Source: Sva-07 sp041685755
Lineage (GTDB): Bacteria > Actinomycetota > Acidimicrobiia > Acidimicrobiales > Ilumatobacteraceae
DNA: 14,701 bases
Direction of reading: 5' to 3'
Assembly (NCBI GenBank): GCA_041685755.1
Contig: JAWLFC010000079.1
Span: 1 to 14,701, forward strand
Below are positions 1-6,298 of the stretch, piece after piece (the stretch's first letter is position 1; every line of letters begins with the position of its first letter). Both the position numbers and the translations under genes were made by a program. The notes beneath the pieces are model-generated. The model did not search any database. It was given only the letters and a program-made list of their open reading frames with translations, and was not told the DNA's origin.

Positions 1-3000
1 GTTCGTCCGTTCGACCGTTCCACCGGAACGATCCTCCAGGCGTTCGCCGACCAGGCCGCCATCGCCGTCGCCAACGCCAAGCTGTTCAACGACCTCGACG
101 CCGCCCTCGAACGCCAGACCGCCATGACCGACGTGCTCGACGCCGTCAGCACCGCCCGGCTCGACCTGCAACCCGTCTTCGCGAGCATCGCCCACCACGC
201 CGATCGGCTCGCGGACGGCACCGGCGCCGTGGTCACCCTGCGCGATGGTGACGAGTTCTTCATCGCCGCCGTGGCCGGTCCCTCGCCGATCGACACCGAG
301 GTCACCCGATACCCGTTGGACGGAACGACGGTGACGGGGGCTGCGATCGAGCGGGGTGAACTGATCCACATCCCTGAGTGGACCCGGGAGTGGGCGCTTG
401 CCAACTACCCGAACTCCCCGGCGCTCGCGCACGGTCACCAGAGCGGGCTCGCCGTACCCATGATGCGCGAAGGCCAGGCCCTCGGCGCCATCGTGTTCAC
501 ACGGGAAACTGCCGGCGGCTACAGCGACGAGACGATCGCACTCCTCGAGTCGTTCGCCGACCAGGCCACGATCGCCGTCAACAACGCCCGCCTGCTCCGC
601 GAGATCGAAGAGCGCAACACCGAACTCTCCGAGTCGCTCGAGCTGCAGACCGCCACGTCCGACATCTTGCGGTTGATCAGCGCCAATCCTGGCGACCTGA
701 CCACCGTGCTGGAAGGAATCGCCGAGAGGGCTGCGGCGCTCTGTGACGCAGACTTCGGAACACTGCTCCTCCGACATGGAGACGTCCTTCGCGTCGAAGC
801 GGAAACCACCGCTCGCTGGCAAGGAACGGAGTCCCTCTTGGGCCGGGAGTTCGTCGCCGAGCAGACGATCAACCGCCGGGCGCGCGACGCCCGCGAACCG
901 GTCTTCCTCGACGACTTCCAAGACGTTCGGGACCCGGTCGGCGTTCAGGTCGCCAAGGATCTCCCCGATCTCCACAGCTTCGCGAGCGTCGCCCTCATGC
1001 TCGACGGCGAATGGATCGGCAACCTCAACCTGACGCGCTCCGAGGTACGACCGTTCGATCCGAAGGTCGCGCCGATCATGCAGGCGTTCGCCGATCAGGC
1101 AGCAATTGCGGTCGCCAACGCCAAGCTGTTCAACGACCTCGACGCCGCCCTCGAACGCCAGACCGCCATGACCGAGGTGCTCGACGCCGTCAGCCAGGCC
1201 CGCCTCGACCTGCAGCCCGTGTTCGACATGGTCGCCCACCACGCCGACCGGTTGTGCCAAGGCACCGGAGCGCTGGTCCTCGTCCGCGAGGACGACGGCC
1301 TGCTGCTGAGTGCAGTCGCCGGGCCGACTCCGGTCGATCCGGACAACGTGGGCGCTCGTCGTCTTCCGATCGACGAGACGTCGGTGACGGGCGCCGCAGT
1401 CCTCCGCGGCGAAGCGGTCCACGTCCGCGACTGGGACGACGAGTCCGGCGAAGCGTACGCGACGTCACCGGCACGGCGCCTCGCCCATCGCAGCGCCCTC
1501 GCCGTGCCCATGATGCGCGGCGGCGTGGCCATCGGAGCGGTGGCGTTCACCCGGCCCGAGCCGGGCGGCTACAGCGACGACGAGATCACCCTGCTCGAGA
1601 CGTTCGCCGACCAGGCAGCGATCGCCGTCGACAACGCCCGGCTACTGCGCGAGATCGAGGAACGCAACGCCGAGTTGTCCGAGTCGTTGGAGCTGCAGAC
1701 GGCCACCAGCGAAGTCCTGCAGCTGATCAGCTCCAACCCCGGCAACCTCCAGGCCGTGTTCGACGGCATCGTCGAGCAGGCGGCGCGACTCTGCGAGTGC
1801 GACGGCGGTTCGATCGCCCTGATCGAGAGCGACGAGGTCGTGATCACCGCGGTCTCCGGGGGCATCAACCAGGGGCGGCTCGGCCATCGCTATGCAATTC
1901 CGGCCGACACGACGTTCGACGGTCTGCTGTTCGTCGACGACGCCAGCGACGTCGTCACCGGGGACGGTGTCGACCGCCCGGTCCGCAGCCTGGTCGCCGC
2001 ACCGCTGATCGTCGACGGGTCACCGTACGGAGTGCTGAACGTGAGCCGGGCCGAGGTTCGTCCGTTCGAGCCGCACCAGGGCCGCATCCTGCAGGTCTTC
2101 GCCGAACAGGCGTCGATCGCCGTCTCGAACGCCAACCTCTTCAGCCGCCTGGAGGAGCAGACACGGCTCGCGCAGGAGGCCAACGAGGCCAAGGGGTCGT
2201 TCCTGGCGACGATGAGCCACGAGATCCGCACGCCGATGAACGCCGTGATCGGCATGAGCGGGCTCCTCCTCGACACGGACCTGCAGCCGCGCCAGCGGGA
2301 GTTCGCCGAGATCATCCGCTCCAGTGGCGAGTCGCTGCTCGGGATCATCAACGACATCCTCGACTTCTCCAAGATCGACGCCGGCCGCCTCGAGTTGGAA
2401 GTGGCACCCTTCGACCTGCGGGCGTGTGTCGAGTCGGCCTTCGACCTCGTCACCGAACCCGCCGCCCGCAAGGGCCTGGAACTCGCGTTCCTGATCGACC
2501 CGGCGATCCCCGACGGCATCTCGGGCGACGTCACCCGTCTCCGCCAGGTGATGGTCAACCTGCTCGCCAACGCCGTGAAGTTCACCGAGGTCGGCGAGGT
2601 GGTGATGACCGTCGAACCCGGCGAGGCGAGGAACGAGATCAAACTTGCCGTTCGCGACACCGGCATCGGCATCCCCGCCGACCGTGCCCACAAGCTGTTC
2701 GAGGAGTTCAGCCAGCTCGACTCGTCGACCACCCGCAAGTACGGCGGCACCGGCCTCGGCCTCGCCGTCAGCAAGCGCCTCGCCGAGCTGATGGGCGGCA
2801 CGATGTGGGTCGAGAGCGTCGAGGGCGAGGGCGCCACCTTCCACTTCACGATCACTGCCACGCCTGCGGACGTACCGTCGCGGCGCGCTGCCGCCGGCAT
2901 CCCCGCCGAGCTCGCCGGGAAGTCGATCCTCGTCGTCGACGACAACGCGATCAACCGGCGCATCCTCGACCTGCAGACCGAGGCGTGGGGGCTGCGCTGC

Positions 3001-4086
3001 CGGTCGTTCCCGTCCGCCCCCGATGCGCTCGCAAGTGTCGAGGGTGGTGAGGAGTACGACCTCGCGATCCTCGACATGCACATGCCGGGCATGGACGGCC
3101 TCGAACTCGCCACTCGCCTCCGCTCGCTGCGGCCCGACCTCCCGCTCGTGCTGTACACCTCGCTCGGCGGCGCCGAAGCCAGCGACCCGGTGTTCGCCGG
3201 CGTGCTGGCCAAGCCGGTCAAGCAGTCGCAACTGTTCGACATGCTCGTGTCGGTCCTCACCGATGCCGAGACGACGGAGCAGGCGGCCACCGAAGCGGCG
3301 CCGGGCGATCCGACCGAGAAGCTGGGCGTGCGTCACCCGCTGCGGATCCTCCTCGCCGAGGACAACACCGTCAACCAGCAGATCGCGACCCTCGTGCTCG
3401 AATCGCTCGGCTACCGAGCCGACGTGGCGTCGAACGGCCTGGAGGCAGTCGAAGCGGTCGAGCGACTGCCATACGATCTGGTGCTGATGGACGTCCAGAT
3501 GCCCGAGATGGACGGCCTGGAAGCCACCCGGCAGATCCGGGCCCGGCCGACGCCGCCCGAGCGCGGCGACCGCCCGATCCGGATCGTGGCGATGACCGCC
3601 AACGCGATGCAGGGCGACCGCGAGGCGTGCCTCGCCGCCGGCATGGACGACTACCTCGCCAAGCCGATCCGCCCCGAGGAGCTGGCTGCCGCGCTCGCGG
3701 CGACGCCGAACCAGGCCGACGGCGCATCCGCTGCCCCTCCCCCGGTGACGCTCGACGCGACCGCCATCGCGCGGATGCGGTCGATCGCCCCGAGCGACGA
3801 AGCGTTCGCCCAGCTCGTCGGATCGTTCCTCGACAACGGCACGTCGCTGCTCGCCCAACTCGCCGACGCCGTCGGCAACGGCGACACCGACCTGCTGCGC
3901 CGCACGGCCCACACGCTCAAGTCGAACGCCGCCAGCTTCGGCGCCACCGACCTTGCCGACCTGTGTGGCGCGCTCGAAGCCCAGGCCCGCGGTGACGCCG
4001 TCACCGGTGTCGACGCCCAGGTCGCCGCCATCGCCACGGCCTTCGACGGCGCCCGTCGAGCCCTCGACCCCCAACCGCAAGGATGA
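1..4086 (+). CDS. Hybrid sensor histidine kinase with tandem GAF array, two receivers and Hpt (5' partial)
   Basis: Membrane-free part of a multi-step phosphorelay kinase. The frame is open from base 1, so the true start lies upstream; 1361 residues are visible. Order in window codon numbering: tail of a GAF domain (1-30), then four GAF domains (about 45-195, 215-372, 395-545, 565-715) joined by helical linkers such as LLREIEERN. HisKA follows with SHEIRTP (His740), then HATPase with the N box (Asn857), DTGIGIP (Asp886) and the KYGGTGLGL G2 box. Receiver 1 has VVDDN, Asp1025 and AKP. Receiver 2 has AEDN, Asp1164 and AKP. A C-terminal Hpt has AHTLKSN (His1304). Both receivers keep their acidic pocket, Asp and Lys. 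GAF domains bind small ligands or sense redox state in this family; no ligand can be named here and no bilin-type Cys motif is obvious. The cyclase regulator follows 4 nt after the stop and is the likely Hpt target. Kinase assignment is firm, the signal unknown. Confidence 0.95.
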   Translation, partial: VRPFDRSTGTILQAFADQAAIAVANAKLFNDLDAALERQTAMTDVLDAVSTARLDLQPVFASIAHHADRLADGTGAVVTLRDGDEFFIAAVAGPSPIDTEVTRYPLDGTTVTGAAIERGELIHIPEWTREWALANYPNSPALAHGHQSGLAVPMMREGQALGAIVFTRETAGGYSDETIALLESFADQATIAVNNARLLREIEERNTELSESLELQTATSDILRLISANPGDLTTVLEGIAERAAALCDADFGTLLLRHGDVLRVEAETTARWQGTESLLGREFVAEQTINRRARDAREPVFLDDFQDVRDPVGVQVAKDLPDLHSFASVALMLDGEWIGNLNLTRSEVRPFDPKVAPIMQAFADQAAIAVANAKLFNDLDAALERQTAMTEVLDAVSQARLDLQPVFDMVAHHADRLCQGTGALVLVREDDGLLLSAVAGPTPVDPDNVGARRLPIDETSVTGAAVLRGEAVHVRDWDDESGEAYATSPARRLAHRSALAVPMMRGGVAIGAVAFTRPEPGGYSDDEITLLETFADQAAIAVDNARLLREIEERNAELSESLELQTATSEVLQLISSNPGNLQAVFDGIVEQAARLCECDGGSIALIESDEVVITAVSGGINQGRLGHRYAIPADTTFDGLLFVDDASDVVTGDGVDRPVRSLVAAPLIVDGSPYGVLNVSRAEVRPFEPHQGRILQVFAEQASIAVSNANLFSRLEEQTRLAQEANEAKGSFLATMSHEIRTPMNAVIGMSGLLLDTDLQPRQREFAEIIRSSGESLLGIINDILDFSKIDAGRLELEVAPFDLRACVESAFDLVTEPAARKGLELAFLIDPAIPDGISGDVTRLRQVMVNLLANAVKFTEVGEVVMTVEPGEARNEIKLAVRDTGIGIPADRAHKLFEEFSQLDSSTTRKYGGTGLGLAVSKRLAELMGGTMWVESVEGEGATFHFTITATPADVPSRRAAAGIPAELAGKSILVVDDNAINRRILDLQTEAWGLRCRSFPSAPDALASVEGGEEYDLAILDMHMPGMDGLELATRLRSLRPDLPLVLYTSLGGAEASDPVFAGVLAKPVKQSQLFDMLVSVLTDAETTEQAATEAAPGDPTEKLGVRHPLRILLAEDNTVNQQIATLVLESLGYRADVASNGLEAVEAVERLPYDLVLMDVQMPEMDGLEATRQIRARPTPPERGDRPIRIVAMTANAMQGDREACLAAGMDDYLAKPIRPEELAAALAATPNQADGASAAPPPVTLDATAIARMRSIAPSDEAFAQLVGSFLDNGTSLLAQLADAVGNGDTDLLRRTAHTLKSNAASFGATDLADLCGALEAQARGDAVTGVDAQVAAIATAFDGARRALDPQPQG
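67..1110 (+). repeat. GAF-pair module, copy 1 (1044 nt)
   Basis: First complete copy of an in-frame repeat inside the kinase gene. It begins at VANAKLFNDLDAALERQ and runs through two unlike GAF domains to AFADQAAIA, where copy 2 starts. The residual VRPFDRS... segment at codons 1-22 matches the end of the module, so at least one more copy lies partly upstream of the window. Confidence 0.9.
1111..2121 (+). repeat. GAF-pair module, copy 2 (1011 nt)
   Basis: Second copy, 337 codons against 348 in copy 1. The first 65 nt (1111-1175) are identical to 67-131; the remainder has diverged but keeps landmarks such as HHADRL, VTGAA, LAVPMMR, ARLLREIEERN and ELSESLELQTATS. The second GAF of this copy is the more diverged one (it lacks the LDDFQDVRD stretch of copy 1), and the copy then runs into the helical linker before HisKA. 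Confidence 0.9.
4079..4083 (+). promoter_or_regulatory. Ribosome binding site AAGGA for the cyclase gene
   Basis: AAGGA overlaps the last codons of the kinase gene and sits 7 nt before the GTG at 4091. This decides the start of the cyclase gene against upstream in-frame codons that would lie inside the kinase coding region. Confidence 0.7.
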
Positions 4087-4090
4087 CGCC

Positions 4091-5218
4091 GTGACCGATA
4101 CCGCTCCAACGAACAGCGCGAGGCCGGGCAACACCGCTGCCACCGTGCTCGTCGTCGACGACGACCCGTTGAACCGCCAGCTGCTGTCGATGTCGATCGG
4201 CCACCTCGGCCACAACGTCCTGGAGGCCGGCAACGGCATCGACGCCCTCGAGATGCTCGCCGCCAACGAGGTCGACGTGGTCCTCACCGACATCGAGATG
4301 CCGGAGATGGACGGCTACGGCCTGCTCGAGCACCGCTCGGGTGACGACCGTCTGCGGGCGATTCCGTTCATCGTGATCTCCGGCGTCGACGAGATGGCCT
4401 CGATCATCCGCTGCATCGGCCTCGGCGCCGAGGACTACCTCCCCAAGCCGTTCGACCCGGTGCTCCTCCACGCCCGGCTCGGTGCTTCGCTCGACCGCAA
4501 ACGGATGACCGACGAACTGCAGCAGCTCAACGAGCACCTCGCCGAGCGGGTCGACGAGAAGGTCGCCGAGGTCGAACGGCTCAACAGCCTCCGGCGATTC
4601 GTCAGCCCGCAGCTCGCCGAGGCCTTGGCGGCCCGCGGCGAGGAGATCCTCTCCAGCCATCGTCGCGAGATCACCGCGTTCTTCTGCGACCTCCGGGGTT
4701 TCACCGCGTTCTCCGAGACCGCAGAGCCCGAAGAGGTGATGGACGTCCTGCGCGAGTTCCATCACGCCGTTGGCCCGATGATCTTCGACCACGACGGCAC
4801 GATCGCCCAGTTCACCGGCGACGGGATGCTCGTGTTCTTCAACGACCCGGTCAGGCTCGACGACCCGGCATGGAACGCCGTGCAACTCGCGGTCGCAATG
4901 CGGGACCGGACCGCCGAGCTGTCGGCGGAGTGGAAGCGCCGCGGGCACGATCTGACGCTCGGCATCGGGATCGCCGTCGGCTACGCCACGTGCGGCGAGA
5001 TCGGCTTCGACGGCCGCACCGAGTACACCGCGATCGGCACCGTCGTGAACCTGTCGGCGCGGGTGTGCGCCATCGCCGCCGGCGGCCAGATCCTGGTGAC
5101 CAACAAGGTGATGGCCGCCGTCGACGACCGCGTCGAGTCGACCCCTCTCGGCCAGACCGAGTTCAAGGGCCTCACCCGTCCCGTCCCCATCCACGAGATC
5201 ACCACCACCCTCCGCTGA
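4091..5218 (+). CDS. Response regulator with class III adenylate/guanylate cyclase output domain
   Basis: A 375-residue cytoplasmic regulator predicted to make a cyclic nucleotide in response to phosphorylation. The GTG start is chosen because AAGGA lies 7 nt upstream and the receiver begins soon after. Receiver about 18-135: VVDDD (Asp23-25), phosphoacceptor Asp67 in LTDIEMPEMDG, Lys119 in YLPKPFD. A charged helical linker (about 136-180) probably forms the dimer coiled coil. Cyclase domain about 190-370: metal-binding Asp200 (FFCDLRGFTAFSE) and Asp244 (FTGDGMLVFF), transition-state Asn320 and Arg324 (VVNLSAR). The two purine-recognition positions hold Gln240 (usually Lys in adenylate cyclases) and Thr317 (Asp, or Thr/Ser in class IIIb), so ATP versus GTP use is uncertain. 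The gene lies 4 nt after the hybrid kinase and almost certainly shares its transcript, making the kinase's Hpt its probable phosphodonor. A strong terminator follows. Confidence 0.93.
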   Translation: MTDTAPTNSARPGNTAATVLVVDDDPLNRQLLSMSIGHLGHNVLEAGNGIDALEMLAANEVDVVLTDIEMPEMDGYGLLEHRSGDDRLRAIPFIVISGVDEMASIIRCIGLGAEDYLPKPFDPVLLHARLGASLDRKRMTDELQQLNEHLAERVDEKVAEVERLNSLRRFVSPQLAEALAARGEEILSSHRREITAFFCDLRGFTAFSETAEPEEVMDVLREFHHAVGPMIFDHDGTIAQFTGDGMLVFFNDPVRLDDPAWNAVQLAVAMRDRTAELSAEWKRRGHDLTLGIGIAVGYATCGEIGFDGRTEYTAIGTVVNLSARVCAIAAGGQILVTNKVMAAVDDRVESTPLGQTEFKGLTRPVPIHEITTTLR

Positions 5219-5223
5219 ACCAC

Positions 5224-5278
5224 CCCGAAATGGCGCGCTCTGATTGCGCTCAGCGCAATCAGAGCGGGATTTTTCGGG
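5224..5278. terminator. Strong intrinsic terminator between convergent genes
   Basis: A perfect 14-bp stem (5236-5249 with 5253-5266) around the 3-nt loop TCA is followed by GGATTTTT (T run 5270-5274). Flanking CCCGAAA (5224-5230) and TTTCGGG (5272-5278) can extend the pairing, giving A residues before and T residues after the stem. It lies 5 nt after the cyclase stop and 32 nt beyond the tdk stop. It fits best as the cyclase terminator and may also act weakly on the opposite strand. Confidence 0.88.
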
Positions 5279-5310
5279 TCGTTCGGGATCGGGGGCCGGC
5301 TGGGCGCTGG

Positions 5311-5910
5311 TCAGACGCCGAGGTCGCCGGTGCGGAAGTGGGCGCGGCAGAGCAGCTCGTAGCGCACCGAGTCGCCGAACAGCGGCGACTCGTTCGGGTT
5401 GGTGTCGCCGACGACCACCGTGTCGCCCTCGTACACCACGTCGCCGTTGACCACGCGGGCGTTGTGGGTGGCCCGAGCGCCGCACCAGCAGCGGGCCTCG
5501 ACCTGCAGTGGCGTGTGCTCGTCGGCGATCTCCAGCATCCGTGCCGTCCCCTCGAACAGCCGCCCGCGGAAGTCGGTGAGGAGCCCGAACGCGTACACGT
5601 CGGCATCGAGCTCGTCGACCACCCGGGCCAACTGGTCGCACTGCTCACGCGTGTAGAACTGCACCTCGTCGCACACGGCGTAGTGGATCGGCCAATACCG
5701 CACCGCGAGGGCGTGCAGATCGACGTCCGGCGTCACCTCGATCGCCGGCGCCGCCACGCCCAGCCGGCTCGTCACCTGGCGGCCCTCACGGTCGAGCGTG
5801 GTGAACAACAGTCCGTAGAGCTGACGGCTGGAGAGGTTGTGGTGGATCTGCAGCGCCACGGTGCTCTTGCCCGAGCCCATGGTGCCGAAGCTGAATCGGA
5901 GGGACGCCAT
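5311..5910 (-). CDS. tdk: Thymidine kinase (TK1 family)
   Basis: Phosphorylates thymidine to dTMP with ATP in the nucleotide salvage pathway; cytosolic. The 199 residues match the usual size of bacterial type II thymidine kinases. Visible motifs: P-loop GTMGSGKST (9-17), CDEVQF with catalytic Glu82 (DEAQF in many homologues), GLLTDFRGRLF (109-119), a zinc site formed by Cys141/Cys143 in CWCGARATHNAR and Cys188/His191 in LLCRAHF, and lasso Tyr184. The first zinc pair is C-x-C rather than the common C-x2-C. ATG at 5910 is preferred because the P-loop starts eight residues later, as is standard for the family, and no upstream in-frame start is plausible. There is no good Shine-Dalgarno sequence, so a leaderless or short-leader transcript is possible. 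It is convergent with the cyclase gene and lies 53 nt after a small lipoprotein-like frame on the same strand. Confidence 0.96.
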   Translation of the reverse strand: MASLRFSFGTMGSGKSTVALQIHHNLSSRQLYGLLFTTLDREGRQVTSRLGVAAPAIEVTPDVDLHALAVRYWPIHYAVCDEVQFYTREQCDQLARVVDELDADVYAFGLLTDFRGRLFEGTARMLEIADEHTPLQVEARCWCGARATHNARVVNGDVVYEGDTVVVGDTNPNESPLFGDSVRYELLCRAHFRTGDLGV

Positions 5911-5921
5911 GACGGACGACG

Positions 5922-5927
5922 ACCCTA
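5922..5927 (-). promoter_or_regulatory. tdk: Candidate -10 element for tdk
   Basis: TAGGGT on the minus strand, 11 nt before the tdk ATG, fits the loose actinobacterial TANNNT pattern. With a start about 7 nt downstream the transcript would be nearly leaderless, which would agree with the missing ribosome binding site. No -35 hexamer at normal spacing was seen, so this is weak. Confidence 0.25.
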
Positions 5928-5947
5928 CCCGCAGCGCTGTGCACCCG

Positions 5948-5977
5948 CCGCCGTCAGCCGCCGTCAGCCGCCGTCGG
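5948..5977. repeat. Three 10-nt tandem repeats (CCGCCGTCAG)
   Basis: Three direct copies, the last with one change (TCAG to TCGG). They overlap the 3' end and stop codon of the small lipoprotein-like frame and lie between it and tdk. Read on the minus strand, the two intact copies each contain TGA. Confidence 0.8.
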
Positions 5978-6125
5978 TCGCCGGCACGGTCGCGAACGGG
6001 TCGAACGACGGATCGACCGTCGCCGGGCCGTCGATCCGATCGAGCACCGGAGCGTCGTCCGGCTCCGACGACGTCCCAGTGCACGCCGAGAACGACAGAG
6101 CGGCAAGGACGAGCAACGAACGCAC
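5964..6125 (-). CDS. Small lipoprotein-like protein, 53 aa, hypothetical
   Basis: GTG-started frame not matching any family I recognise. The N-terminus MRSLLVLAALSFSAC has one Arg, a hydrophobic stretch and Cys15, resembling a short lipoprotein signal; the lipobox F-S-A-C differs from the usual L-[AS]-[GA]-C at -3. The mature part would be about 38 residues, acidic and Pro/Asp-rich (EPDDAPVLDRIDGPATVD), typical of short surface-tethered or linker-like peptides. No clear Shine-Dalgarno precedes the GTG. The frame ends 53 nt before tdk, on the same strand. It could be a genuine small exported lipoprotein, a decayed remnant of a longer one, or chance. The signal-like N-terminus followed directly by a low-complexity acidic tail is the main argument for it. 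Confidence 0.5.
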   Translation of the reverse strand: MRSLLVLAALSFSACTGTSSEPDDAPVLDRIDGPATVDPSFDPFATVPATDGG

Positions 6126-6148
6126 CCACCGATCATCGCGCGCGGAGT

Positions 6149-6179
6149 GTTACGCCGGGGGTCTGACCCCTGGCGTAAC
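6149..6179. repeat. 31-nt near-perfect palindrome in the divergent region
   Basis: GTTACGCC (6149-6156) mirrors GGCGTAAC (6172-6179), and inside it GGGGTC (6158-6163) mirrors GACCCC (6165-6170) around a single T at 6164. The only non-Watson-Crick position is G6157 opposite T6171. There is no T run on either side, so it does not look like a simple terminator. It sits between the divergent korA and lipoprotein/tdk transcripts and could be an operator, a REP-type element or a cruciform-forming site. Confidence 0.85.
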
Positions 6180-6181
6180 GG

Positions 6182-6205
6182 GGCGAAGGTCACAATTGCT
6201 TCGCC
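6182..6205. repeat. Second inverted repeat (GGCGAAG / CTTCGCC)
   Basis: A 7-bp stem, 6182-6188 with 6199-6205, encloses the AT-containing loop GTCACAATTG. It follows the larger palindrome by two bases, upstream of the candidate korA -10. It could be a regulator binding site; no family is recognised. Confidence 0.5.
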
Positions 6206-6232
6206 GTTCCGATCGTGGGGGTGATGGACCGC

Positions 6233-6238
6233 TACGGT
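6233..6238 (+). promoter_or_regulatory. korA: Candidate -10 element for korAB
   Basis: TACGGT matches the actinobacterial TANNNT consensus. It would start a transcript about 55 nt before the korA ATG. Upstream TTCCGA (6207-6212) is a possible but over-spaced -35 (20 nt). Tentative. Confidence 0.35.
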
Positions 6239-6251
6239 GGAGGCCGAATGG

Positions 6252-6273
6252 GCCCCGGCAACGGCGCCGGGGC
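6252..6273 (+). promoter_or_regulatory. korA: GC-rich hairpin in the korA 5' leader
   Basis: GCCCCGGC (6252-6259) and GCCGGGGC (6266-6273) form a perfect 8-bp stem with a 6-nt loop, ending 12 nt before the ribosome binding site. In the RNA it would be very stable. It may tune translation or protect the transcript; no T run follows, so it is not a terminator. Confidence 0.6.
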
Positions 6274-6285
6274 AGCAGACTCCTG

Positions 6286-6293
6286 AGGGGGAG
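6286..6293 (+). promoter_or_regulatory. korA: Strong ribosome binding site of korA
   Basis: The purine block AGGGGGAG ends 5 nt before the ATG at 6299 and fixes that start. Confidence 0.75.
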
Positions 6294-6298
6294 ACAAC

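Noticed and set aside
124..126. ATG at 124 as the kinase start
   Set aside because: The frame is open to base 1 and codes for the conserved end of a GAF domain upstream of this ATG; the same Met recurs inside the second module copy.
3953..4090. Earlier ATG for the cyclase gene inside the kinase
   Set aside because: The extra 46 codons are out-of-frame kinase sequence with no domain; GTG at 4091 has a well-spaced AAGGA.
1890..4293. Long minus-strand open frames (466 and 757 codons) opposite the histidine kinase
   Set aside because: They lie antisense to an unmistakable multi-domain kinase, are Arg/Asp/Gly-rich without domains, and are the expected by-product of high-GC codon bias.
5911..6129. 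N-terminal extension of thymidine kinase to 6129
   Set aside because: The added residues are Arg/Gly-rich shadow sequence, and TK1 proteins begin just before the P-loop as seen from 5910.
6149..6179. Palindrome as an intrinsic terminator
   Set aside because: No U tract follows on either strand and both flanking genes are transcribed away from it.
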